From JBCBSZ01 sp039197885 (GTDB lineage: Bacteria; Actinomycetota; Acidimicrobiia; Acidimicrobiales; Poriferisodalaceae), in NCBI GenBank assembly GCA_039197885.1, contig JBCCTY010000086.1, positions 1 through 14,236 of the forward strand: a stretch of 14,236 nt of DNA, given 5' to 3'. A program made the position numbers and the translations under genes. The stretch's first letter is position 1. Each line of letters opens with the position of its first letter. Below the pieces are notes generated by a model, which did not search any database, had not been told where the DNA came from, and saw only the letters and a program-made list of their open reading frames with translations. Of this stretch, positions 1-6,659 are shown piece after piece.

Positions 1-1058
1 CCGTCGGTGATCAGGGCCCCCGCCAGCCGTCCGGCGGCCGGCGCGGTCTGGATGCCGGTACCGCCCTGACCGGCCAGCCAGAAGAAGCCCGGCACCTCGT
101 CGTCGAAGCCGATGACGGGCTGGCGGTCGGCCACGAAGGTCCGCAGGCCGGCCCAGCTGGCGCGGACGTGGCGCACGTCGAGCGTCGTCCACTCGCGCAG
201 CCGGTCGAGCGCGATCGCGACGTCGAGCTCCTCGGGGCGGGCGTCACGAGCGGCGCCCGGCGTCTCGTCGGCCGGCGACACGAGCAGCTGGCCGCCGGCC
301 TCGGGCTTGAAGTACAGCGTCTCGTCGATCACGTAGACGAGGGGCCACCCGGCGCTGCCCTCGGGCCCGCCGACGGTGAAGGCCGTACGGCGGAGCGGCA
401 TCGCTCCCACGGGGGCCGCCCCGGCGAGCGCCGCGACCCGGTCGACCCATGCGCCGGCGGCGTTGACGACGACGGGTGCCTCGAAGCGCCCGGCTCCGGC
501 TTCGATGCGCCAGGCGTCGGCGTGGCGGGTGATCGACGTGACCGGGGCCGAGGTGGCGATCTCGACGTCGTGGCGACGGGCGAGCCGGACGAAGCACTGG
601 TGCAGCGCCATGACGTCGATGTCGCAGGCCTCGGGTTCGAGGACCGCGGCGGCGACCCGCTCGGGCCGGAGGTGAGGGCAGAGCTCGAGCGCGTCGGTCC
701 GGTCGACGAGCCGGATGCTGGGCACGAGCTCGGCCCCGTCTGCCGCCGTGCGTTCCAGCTCGGGGAGGTGGGTCTCGTCGCCGATGGCGAGGAAGGGACG
801 CTCGGCGAGCAGCGGCGCCTCGGTCGTGCCCTCGGGCGGGTCCTCGAAGAACGCCCGGCTCGCGATGGTCAGGAGTCGGTTGGCGGCGCCGCCGTAGTTC
901 TCCAGGTACTGCGCAGCCGACCGGCCCGTCGTGTGGTGCGCCAACGACGCCTCGGCCTCCAGGAGCACGACCGCTCGGGAGGGGGCGAGGTGAGCGGCGG
1001 CGGTCATCCCCGCCATCCCGCCGCCGATGACGATCACGTCAGCCGTGGTGTGCAACAT
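1..1058 (-). CDS. FAD-dependent amino-acid dehydrogenase, DauA/DAO family (C-terminus cut off)
   Basis: The gene encodes a DAO-fold flavoprotein expected to oxidise an amino or imino acid in the cytosol; 352 residues are visible. The N-terminus carries the FAD-binding GxGxxG (GGGMAG, residues 12-17) and an acidic end of strand 2 (LLEAE, about 32-36). The chain then follows Pseudomonas D-arginine dehydrogenase DauA closely: TTGRSAAQYLENYG near 43-56, SRAFF near 68, WAGLRTFVADRQPVIG near the end and a final FFWLAGQGGTGIQTAPA. The carboxylate-binding Arg (AGLR) and Tyr (LYFKPE) are kept, but the DauA side-chain residues His48, Thr50 and Glu87 are Gln50, Leu52 and Phe89 here, so D-arginine is unlikely as substrate. 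DauA is about 375 residues, so roughly 20-25 C-terminal residues lie outside the window. The ATG at 1058 gives the expected N-terminus; no Shine-Dalgarno is obvious, and the gene diverges from the next one across 12 bp. Confidence 0.88.
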   Translation of the reverse strand, partial: MLHTTADVIVIGGGMAGMTAAAHLAPSRAVVLLEAEASLAHHTTGRSAAQYLENYGGAANRLLTIASRAFFEDPPEGTTEAPLLAERPFLAIGDETHLPELERTAADGAELVPSIRLVDRTDALELCPHLRPERVAAAVLEPEACDIDVMALHQCFVRLARRHDVEIATSAPVTSITRHADAWRIEAGAGRFEAPVVVNAAGAWVDRVAALAGAAPVGAMPLRRTAFTVGGPEGSAGWPLVYVIDETLYFKPEAGGQLLVSPADETPGAARDARPEELDVAIALDRLREWTTLDVRHVRASWAGLRTFVADRQPVIGFDDEVPGFFWLAGQGGTGIQTAPAAGRLAGALITD

Positions 1059-1070
1059 CGCGCTGCGATC

Positions 1071-1628
1071 ATGGCAGGCATGGACCGTTGGGGAGATCTC
1101 ACCGCTACCGACGCCGACTTCGCTGCGCGGGCGAGGGCGCGCTTCGAATCGGCCAGGCACCACATCCTGTCGACGCTGCGCCGGGACGGATCACCGCGGG
1201 TCAGTGGCACCGAGATCCAGTTCTTCGGCGACGACCTGATGATCGGGATGATGCCCGGCTCGGTGAAGGCCCTCGACCTGCGGCGTGACGGGCGCTACGC
1301 ACTCCATGCCCATCCCGGCGACGGCTCCATGGAGGGCGGCGACGCCAAGGTGTCCGGCGTCGCCGTCGAGGTCGACGACCCCGACGTGATCGACGCCTAC
1401 CGCCGCCACATCGTGGAGGTGATGCGGGAGCGAGGTGACGCACCACCCGCCGACGAGACCACCCAGGACGACGACGACGAGAGCGACGAGGATGACGGGT
1501 TCGAGTTCGGCCTGTTCCGGCTCCACCTCCGCGACGTGGTCGTGACCTCGATCCACCCCGAGGGAGACCGGCTCCGGATCGAGATCTGGCGACCGGGATG
1601 CGCCGTCGAGGTCGTCGAGCGCACCTGA
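1071..1628 (+). CDS. PNPOx-fold (split-barrel) flavin/F420-binding protein
   Basis: This 185-residue protein belongs to the pyridoxamine 5'-phosphate oxidase-like split-barrel group common in actinobacteria. The recognisable core is HHILSTLRRDGSPRVSGTEI (about 30-49), then MIGMMPGSVKALDLRRDGRY (about 57-76) and a DAKVSGVAVEV strand (about 91-101). Such proteins bind FMN, F420 or heme and act as small-molecule reductases or oxidases; neither substrate nor cofactor can be assigned here. A run of ten residues that is almost all acidic (133-142, DDDDESDEDD) interrupts the barrel before the final strands GLFRLHLRDVVVTSI and RLRIEIWRP. Start: ATG at 1071 (MAGMDRW) or ATG at 1080. Neither has a clear ribosome binding site, and the gap to the divergent dehydrogenase is only 12 bp, so leaderless translation is plausible. 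The gene converges on the next one with 6 bp between stop codons. Confidence 0.82.
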   Translation: MAGMDRWGDLTATDADFAARARARFESARHHILSTLRRDGSPRVSGTEIQFFGDDLMIGMMPGSVKALDLRRDGRYALHAHPGDGSMEGGDAKVSGVAVEVDDPDVIDAYRRHIVEVMRERGDAPPADETTQDDDDESDEDDGFEFGLFRLHLRDVVVTSIHPEGDRLRIEIWRPGCAVEVVERT

Positions 1629-1634
1629 GCACGC

Positions 1635-2966
1635 TCACACGTGGAGGTGGTGGAGGCTGTTGAACCGTCGCCGGAGGTCGGCCACACCCGCCGCCGCGGC
1701 CTCCGGGGCGGCGAGGGCGTGCGCCACCAACCCGGCGAGCTCGGGCATCTCCGCCGAACCCATCCCCCAGCGCACGATCTCGTTCGTGCCGAGACGGAGG
1801 CCCGGCATGCCGTCCGGAGCAGGTCGGTCGGGGAGGCCGATGCCGCTCGCCAGGAGGCCGGCGCGCTCGAGCATCGCCGCGGCCGCCTGCCCGCCACCCC
1901 ACCGGCGGGCGTCGACGGCCAGTTGGTGCGAAGCGGTCGCTCCCGCCGAGGTGGTCAGCACCGGCACGTCGAGCGCCGCGAGCTCGTCGGCCAACGCCAC
2001 CGCGGTGTCGACCATCGCCGTGGCGTAGGCCGCTCCTCCCGCGGCCCAGTCGAGCAACGACACGGCCAGCGCTGCGGTCCGAGCCACGTCGAAGTTGGCG
2101 GTCAGGCCCGGATGAGCGATGGCGTCGAGTCGTGCGGCGAGATCGGATCGGTTGGTGAGCACCAGGCCGGACGGCGGTCCACCGAGGCTCTTGTAGGTGC
2201 TCATGGTCATGAGGTCGGCGCCTGCAGCGAGCGGGTCGGGCCACACCCGTCCGGCGACGAGCCCGGCCACGTGGGCGGCATCGAAGAGCACCGCCGCATC
2301 GACCGCGTCGGCCACCGCCCGGATCTCCGCGACGGGATGCGGCAGCAGGTTCAGGCTGCCGCCGATCGTGACGAGTGCTGGTCGGATCCGCTCCGCCTCG
2401 TCGGCCAACGCGGCGGTGTCCACGGTGAAGCGGTCCACGTCGATCGGCGCGTGGTGCACCTCGAGCCCGAGCAGGCCGGCAGCGCCTGCGGTGTGGTGGG
2501 TGACGTGGCCGCCGATCTCGGGCGGGGGCACGATGATCCGGTCGCCCGGTCGGCACGTGGCCATGAAGGCGTACAGGTTCGCCATCGACCCCGAGGCCAC
2601 CCGGAGCTCGACGTGCCGGACGCCGAAGACCCGCCGCACGAGCTCGCCCGCCACGACCTCGATCGCCTCGACGTCGGCCAGTCCGGTCTCGTACTTCGCT
2701 CCGGGGTGCCCGAGGGAGGGCCGGGTCCCGATCCCGCTCGCGAGCAACGCCTCGGCCCGGGGGTTCATGACGTTCGCTGCGGGGTTGAGGTTGATCGCCG
2801 CCACCTCGTGTGCGGCGCGACCGGCTGCGGCGAGCGCCTCCACGTGCGATGCGAGCTCGGCGACGGATCGATCTCCGACCTCCGCGAGGACCTCCTCCTC
2901 CCTCCGACGGGACGCGTCGCTCATCCAGGGCCGGGTCGCAGCGGTCATCGGACCAGGCTGTCCCAT
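1635..2966 (-). CDS. Divergent SHMT-family PLP enzyme (fold type I), probably not a true SHMT
   Basis: The 443-residue protein aligns end to end with serine hydroxymethyltransferase. Using the start at 2966, visible landmarks are VASGSMANLYAF (123-134), IGGHVTHH with the PLP-stacking His154, LFDAAHVAGLVAG with Asp229 and His232, STYKSLGGPPSG with Schiff-base Lys259 and GLRLGT with carboxylate-binding Arg391. The E. coli segment holding Tyr55, Glu57 and Tyr65 is replaced by TRPSLGHPGAKYETG (81-95), giving Pro, Leu and Glu at those three positions; the His before the lysine is Tyr. The PLP and amino-acid carboxylate sites are therefore kept, but the hydroxymethyl-transfer residues are not. A folate-independent aldolase, transaldolase, racemase or decarboxylase activity on an alpha-amino acid is an inference. 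Alternative in-frame ATG starts lie at 2948 and 2924; none has a strong ribosome binding site. The gene diverges from the P450 gene across 62 bp. Confidence 0.83.
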   Translation of the reverse strand: MGQPGPMTAATRPWMSDASRRREEEVLAEVGDRSVAELASHVEALAAAGRAAHEVAAINLNPAANVMNPRAEALLASGIGTRPSLGHPGAKYETGLADVEAIEVVAGELVRRVFGVRHVELRVASGSMANLYAFMATCRPGDRIIVPPPEIGGHVTHHTAGAAGLLGLEVHHAPIDVDRFTVDTAALADEAERIRPALVTIGGSLNLLPHPVAEIRAVADAVDAAVLFDAAHVAGLVAGRVWPDPLAAGADLMTMSTYKSLGGPPSGLVLTNRSDLAARLDAIAHPGLTANFDVARTAALAVSLLDWAAGGAAYATAMVDTAVALADELAALDVPVLTTSAGATASHQLAVDARRWGGGQAAAAMLERAGLLASGIGLPDRPAPDGMPGLRLGTNEIVRWGMGSAEMPELAGLVAHALAAPEAAAAGVADLRRRFNSLHHLHV

Positions 2967-3028
2967 CCGGTGGCCCCGTGGGATGATGAGCCGCGTGGCG
3001 GTGGGGACCGCTGCGGAGGGGGGTCGAC

Positions 3029-4246
3029 GTGGCGTACGGGACCGACGAGGACGTCCACGGGCGGGTCGAGGACTGGGCCACCGACTGGGACTGGCTCGAC
3101 GACCGCTGGGGCGAGGAGGCCCCGACGATCTACCGCGAGCTGCGGGAGTCGGGCTGCCCGATCGCGTTCACCGAGCGCTACGGCCGGGCCTGGATGCCGG
3201 TCACCCACGACGATGTCGCCCACATCGCCGCCGACACCACCCACTTCTCGTCGTTCCGGGTGGCCGTCGGGCAACCGGGCGCGCCGATCCGACCGGCTCC
3301 ACCGATCACCTCCGACCCACCGGAGCACCAGGGACACCGCCGCCTGCTGCTCCCGGCGTTCAGTCCGAGGAAGATCGCTGCGCTCGAGGCACCCACCCGC
3401 GACTACTGCCGCTCGCTCATCGCGCGGCTCGACGGCCTCGATCGGGCCGACGCAGCCGAGCAGTACTCCCAGGACATCCCGGTCCACGTCATCGCCGAGA
3501 TGATCGGGGTACCGGAGGAGGACGCCGAGGTCTTCCGCGACTGGATCCACCTGAACTTCCAGGTCGCCCCGAAGGACAACGAGGTGCGCCTCCGAGTCCG
3601 GCACGAGATGCAGGACTACTTCGGCCAGCTCGTCGAGCAGCGCCTCGACGATCCCTGCGACGACCTCGCCACGCTCGTGTCGACCGCCGAGATCGACGGT
3701 CAGCCGGTCGACCGGGAGCATCAGACCGGCTACCTCGCCCTCCTGATCCTCGCCGGGATCGACACCACCTGGTCGGGCATCGGCTCGGGCCTCTGGCACT
3801 TCGCGCAGCATCCCGACGAGCGCCGGCGACTCGCGGCCGCACCCCACGACGACCCGCTGTGGCTGATGGCGGTCGAGGAGGTCCTGCGGTACTACTCGCC
3901 GGTCACGATGGCCCGTCAGGTGATCGCCGACACCGAGGTCGGGGGCTGCCCGATGCACGCCGGTGACCAGGTCCTGCTCACCTTCCCCGCCGCCAACCGC
4001 GACCCTGCCGTGTTCGAACGGGCTGACGACTTCGTCGTCGATCGGGCGGCCAACCGCCACAGCGCGTTCGGACTCGGCATCCACCGGTGCGTGGGGTCCA
4101 ACCTGGCCCGGATGGAGATGCTGGTGGCGTTCCAGGAGTGGATCGCGGCGTTCCCCGACTACGAGCTCGATCCGTCGGGGCACACCACGTGGGCCAACGG
4201 CCAGATCCGCGGGCCACGATCGATCCCCGTGCTCCTCCGCGCCTGA
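3029..4246 (+). CDS. Cytochrome P450, soluble bacterial class
   Basis: This 405-residue heme monooxygenase has normal bacterial P450 length and no membrane anchor. Signatures in order: ITSDPPEHQGHRRLLLPAFS (helix B'/C, about 93-112), I-helix AGIDTTWS (242-249) with the Asp-Thr-Thr oxygen-activation residues, ExxR as EEVLR (Glu284-Arg287), and the heme loop FGLGIHRCVGSNLAR (347-361) with axial Cys354. All key residues are present, so it should be active. It needs ferredoxin and a reductase, neither of which is in the window. The start is GTG at 3029, supported by a purine-rich GGAGGGGGG about 6 nt upstream; ATGs at 2983 and 2986 are out of frame. The acyl-CoA dehydrogenase follows after 77 bp on the same strand. 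The sequence resembles steroid, terpenoid or fatty-acid P450s of actinobacteria, but I cannot name the substrate. Confidence 0.95.
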   Translation: MAYGTDEDVHGRVEDWATDWDWLDDRWGEEAPTIYRELRESGCPIAFTERYGRAWMPVTHDDVAHIAADTTHFSSFRVAVGQPGAPIRPAPPITSDPPEHQGHRRLLLPAFSPRKIAALEAPTRDYCRSLIARLDGLDRADAAEQYSQDIPVHVIAEMIGVPEEDAEVFRDWIHLNFQVAPKDNEVRLRVRHEMQDYFGQLVEQRLDDPCDDLATLVSTAEIDGQPVDREHQTGYLALLILAGIDTTWSGIGSGLWHFAQHPDERRRLAAAPHDDPLWLMAVEEVLRYYSPVTMARQVIADTEVGGCPMHAGDQVLLTFPAANRDPAVFERADDFVVDRAANRHSAFGLGIHRCVGSNLARMEMLVAFQEWIAAFPDYELDPSGHTTWANGQIRGPRSIPVLLRA

Positions 4247-4263
4247 TCGAGCCCGTCGCCAGT

Positions 4264-4293
4264 CTGACCGGGGGGCACCTCGGCGAGTACGTT
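4264..4293 (+). promoter_or_regulatory. Candidate promoter for the acyl-CoA dehydrogenase gene
   Basis: In the 77-bp gap after the P450 gene, CTGACC (4264-4269) resembles a -35 element. TACGTT (4288-4293) fits the actinobacterial TAnnnT -10, with an 18-bp spacer. A start point near 4300 would leave a leader of roughly 24 nt containing the GAGGAGGG ribosome binding site at 4311-4318. This would let the dehydrogenase be expressed apart from the P450. It is a pattern match only. Confidence 0.4.
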
Positions 4294-4323
4294 CGGTTCC
4301 GTCGCCTGACGAGGAGGGATCCC

Positions 4324-5628
4324 ATGAGCGTGCCCGGGCTGATCCGTACCCCGGAGATGTACGACCTGTCGATCAGCGAGAAGTCACTGCCCCTGCTCGA
4401 GGCGGTGAAGAAGTTCATCGCCGACGAGGTCGTCCCGATGTCGGAGAAGTTCGACGCGCTCGGTGAGGGACGCGAGGACCGCTGGAGCTACGCCGACGGT
4501 CAGCTCGAGCTCCTCGACGGCGTGAAGCAGATGGCCAAGGACCAGGGGCTCTGGAACTTCTTCCTCCCCGACGCCGAGACCGGCGAGGGCCTCTCCAACC
4601 TCGACTACGCCTACATCGCGTTCGAGCTCGGCAAGGTGCCACTCGCCTCGGAGTGCCTCAACTGCTCGGCGCCCGACACCGGCAACATGGAGGTGCTCGA
4701 GCGGGTCGGCACCCCCGAGCAGAAGGAGCAGTGGCTCGAGCCGCTCCTGGCGGGCGAGATCCGGTCGTGCTTCGGCATGACCGAGCCGATGGTCGCCTCG
4801 TCCGATGCCAAGAACATCTCGACCCGGGCGATCCTCGACGGGGACGAGTACGTCATCAACGGCGAGAAGTACTGGACCTCCGGCGCCGGCGACCCCCGGT
4901 GCAAGGTCATGATCTGCATGGTCGTGACGAACCCCGACGGTCCGCCCCACAAGCGCCAGTCGCAGATCCTCGTCCCACTCGACACCCCCGGCGTCGAGAT
5001 CCTCGGCGCCATGCACGTCTTCGGTGAGGACGACGCCCCGCACGGCCACATGCACATCCGGCTGAACGACGTCCGGGTGCCGGCGACCAACCTCCTCCTC
5101 GGGGAGGGCCGCGGCTTCGAGATCTCCCAGGTCCGCCTCGGGCCGGGTCGCATCCACCACTGCATGCGGGCCATCGGCGCCGCCGAGCGGGCCCTCGACA
5201 TGATGGTGGGCCGCGGCCTGGGTCGCGAGGCGTTCGGCCGTCCGCTGGCCAAGCTCGGTGCCAACACCGAGATCATCGCCAAGGCGCGGATCGACATCGA
5301 GGCCATGCGCCTGATGGTCCTCCAGGCCGCCAAGGCGATGGACGAGCTCGGCAACGCCGAGGCCCGGGTGTGGGTGAGCGCCATCAAGGCGATGGTCCCG
5401 GCCCGCGTCTGCGAGATCATCGACGAGGCCATGCAGATGCACGGCGGCATCGGCGTGTCGCAGTGGACTCCCCTTGCCCGCATGTACGCCAGCATGCGGA
5501 CCCTCCGGCTCGCCGACGGTCCCGACGAGGTACACCACATGGTCGTCGGTCGCGCCGAGCTCAACGGCTACGAGGAGAAGGTCGACGCCGAGGGCAACGC
5601 CCCGATGGCCTGGGTGCGACCGGGCTGA
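4324..5628 (+). CDS. Acyl-CoA dehydrogenase, ACAD10/11-like (FadE2-like) clade
   Basis: This 434-residue flavoenzyme should insert a trans-2 double bond into an acyl-CoA thioester using FAD and pass electrons to ETF. The family core is plain: GLWNFFLPD (76-84), substrate/FAD loop CFGMTEPMVASSD (149-161), YVINGEKYWTSGAGDPR (176-192), REAFGRPLAKLG (301-312) and HGGIGVSQWTP (373-383). Where medium-chain enzymes have the EGT catalytic glutamate, this protein has LADGPDEVHH (396-405), placing Asp398 there. The ADGPDEVH form is typical of the ACAD10/11-like group and unlike short- and medium-chain enzymes. The start ATG at 4324 has a strong GAGGAGGG ribosome binding site 5 nt upstream. The upstream P450 suggests hydroxylated, branched or terpenoid acyl-CoA substrates, but this is inference. 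Its stop codon directly abuts the stop codon of the next gene on the opposite strand. Confidence 0.95.
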   Translation: MSVPGLIRTPEMYDLSISEKSLPLLEAVKKFIADEVVPMSEKFDALGEGREDRWSYADGQLELLDGVKQMAKDQGLWNFFLPDAETGEGLSNLDYAYIAFELGKVPLASECLNCSAPDTGNMEVLERVGTPEQKEQWLEPLLAGEIRSCFGMTEPMVASSDAKNISTRAILDGDEYVINGEKYWTSGAGDPRCKVMICMVVTNPDGPPHKRQSQILVPLDTPGVEILGAMHVFGEDDAPHGHMHIRLNDVRVPATNLLLGEGRGFEISQVRLGPGRIHHCMRAIGAAERALDMMVGRGLGREAFGRPLAKLGANTEIIAKARIDIEAMRLMVLQAAKAMDELGNAEARVWVSAIKAMVPARVCEIIDEAMQMHGGIGVSQWTPLARMYASMRTLRLADGPDEVHHMVVGRAELNGYEEKVDAEGNAPMAWVRPG

Positions 5629-6024
5629 TCACCCCGGGGGTGAACGCCTCGCCATCGCCTGCCGCACGTGGTTGCGGTTGACGCGGAGCTCCGGGTCGAT
5701 CTCCTGGAGCTCGACGCTGAGGGCGGTGGCGAGGCCGTCGATCCCCTCGACCCAGGCGTCCGCCGCCTCGACCAGGGCATCGAGGAACCGCCGGCGTTCG
5801 CCCGCCGAGCGGCCGGCGCCGACCCGGGCGGTCACCGCCACGAACGCCCACGCCGGATCACCGTCGGCGACCAGGTAGCGCGTGCTGGCGACGGCCCGCG
5901 TCCGGAGGCCGTCGGCAGGCGGGAGCCCGTCGTCGAGCGCCGCACGGTGGATGAGCCCCACCAGTTCGTCGATGTCGGCGTGCTCGTCGACGTTCGCCGA
6001 GTACTCGATGATGATGTGGGGCAT
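5629..6024 (-). CDS. 5-carboxymethyl-2-hydroxymuconate isomerase-like tautomerase (HpcD/HpaF family)
   Basis: This 131-residue protein matches E. coli HpcD (about 126 residues) along its length. Shared features are the start MPHIIIEYSANV, with Pro2 expected to become the catalytic N-terminal proline after Met removal, then GLRTR (39-43), AWAFVAVTARVGAGRS (58-73) and ALSVELQEIDPELRVNRNHV near the C-terminus. HpcD isomerises 5-carboxymethyl-2-hydroxymuconate in homoprotocatechuate degradation. No other gene of that pathway is visible here, so this may be an orphan tautomerase acting on another keto-enol substrate. It diverges from an Lrp/AsnC regulator across 50 bp, which suggests it is a regulatory target. 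The ATG at 6024 fixes the Pro-1 N-terminus; no convincing Shine-Dalgarno precedes it. The C-terminus (about 122-131, QAMARRSPPG) is Arg/Pro-rich and slightly longer than HpcD. Confidence 0.85.
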   Translation of the reverse strand: MPHIIIEYSANVDEHADIDELVGLIHRAALDDGLPPADGLRTRAVASTRYLVADGDPAWAFVAVTARVGAGRSAGERRRFLDALVEAADAWVEGIDGLATALSVELQEIDPELRVNRNHVRQAMARRSPPG

Positions 6025-6050
6025 CGATCACGAGTGTCGCGCGGCGCCGG

Positions 6051-6065
6051 TCCCCGCGGCGGGGA
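6051..6065. promoter_or_regulatory. 15-bp perfect palindrome, candidate operator between tautomerase and regulator genes
   Basis: TCCCCGC-G-GCGGGGA has 7-bp arms around one central base. It lies in the 50-bp divergent gap and its right arm overlaps the GGGGAGGGG ribosome binding site (6061-6069) of the Lrp/AsnC gene. Lrp-family operators are often about 15 bp and lie next to the regulator's own gene, so autoregulation is plausible. As RNA the same sequence could hide the ribosome binding site. In such GC-rich DNA, chance remains possible. Confidence 0.4.
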
Positions 6066-6074
6066 GGGGCGACC

Positions 6075-6560
6075 ATGGACGGATCCGGGACCGGCCGCAT
6101 CGACGAGCTCGACGTGCGGCTGCTCGACCTGCTCGACGAGCAGCCCCGACTGAGCGTGCTCGAGCTCTCCCGACGTCTCGACGTGGCTCGCGGCACCGCC
6201 CAGGCCCGTCTCGACAAGCTGCTCGCCCGCGGCGTCATCCGCTCCCTCGGGCCCGAGCTCGAGCCCGCTGCGCTCGGCCACGGTGTCCTCGCGTTCGTGA
6301 CGCTGGCGACCGACCAGACCGACATCGAGGCGCTCCTCGACCACCTCGCTGCGATCCCGCAGGTGATCGAGGCTCACACGACGAGCGGGCAGGGGGACGC
6401 GCTGGTCAAGGTCGCCGGCCGTTCCAACGCCGACCTCCAGCAGGTGTTGACCCGACTGCTCGACCACCCGTCGATCTTGCGCACCGATTCGACGATCGTG
6501 CTGTCGACGCTCCTGGCGCCACGGACGCTCCCGTTGGCGAGGGCAGCGCTCGACCGATGA
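6075..6560 (+). CDS. Lrp/AsnC-family transcriptional regulator
   Basis: This 161-residue protein has the usual two-part Lrp design. An N-terminal winged helix-turn-helix covers about 8-58 (IDELDVRLLDLLDEQPRLSV, then LSRRLDVARGTAQARLDKLL and the GVIRSLG wing). A RAM effector-binding domain covers about 70-147, with the core strands GHGVLAFVTLATDQ, GDALVKVAGRSNADLQQVL and TDSTIVLSTLL. Lrp-type proteins form dimers to octamers that sense amino acids or related small molecules. Here the ligand is unknown, although aromatic or amino-acid catabolites would suit the neighbours. The ATG at 6075 is supported by GGGGAGGGG with a 5-nt spacer. The gene is divergent from the HpcD-like tautomerase, the classical arrangement for a local regulator and its target, and the palindrome in the shared gap is the obvious binding-site candidate. 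Confidence 0.92.
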   Translation: MDGSGTGRIDELDVRLLDLLDEQPRLSVLELSRRLDVARGTAQARLDKLLARGVIRSLGPELEPAALGHGVLAFVTLATDQTDIEALLDHLAAIPQVIEAHTTSGQGDALVKVAGRSNADLQQVLTRLLDHPSILRTDSTIVLSTLLAPRTLPLARAALDR

Positions 6561-6659
6561 CCCTGCTCGCGACGTGCGGTGCTCACCCGTGCGGACCGTC
6601 GAGGACCGGCGGGATCGGGGCCTGCACGCCGACGTTGACGTGCTCCTCTGCGTCGTCAT

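Noticed and set aside
168..1070. Plus-strand open frame upstream of and in frame with the PNPOx gene
   Set aside because: It is antisense to the DauA-like gene, which reads as a clear flavoprotein. The family similarity begins only after 1071.
2998..3011. GCGGT-GGGG-ACCGC inverted repeat before the P450 gene
   Set aside because: Five-base arms in such GC-rich DNA are expected by chance and nothing else supports an operator or attenuator here.
1201..3081. 626-codon minus-strand open frame across the SHMT-like gene
   Set aside because: The translation is Arg-rich low-complexity in a different frame from the recognisable PLP enzyme at 1635-2966, so it is a shadow.
4384..5538. 384-codon minus-strand open frame opposite the acyl-CoA dehydrogenase
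   Set aside because: It is a complementary-frame shadow of a strongly supported gene; its His/Leu/Val/Asp-rich composition has no recognisable motif.
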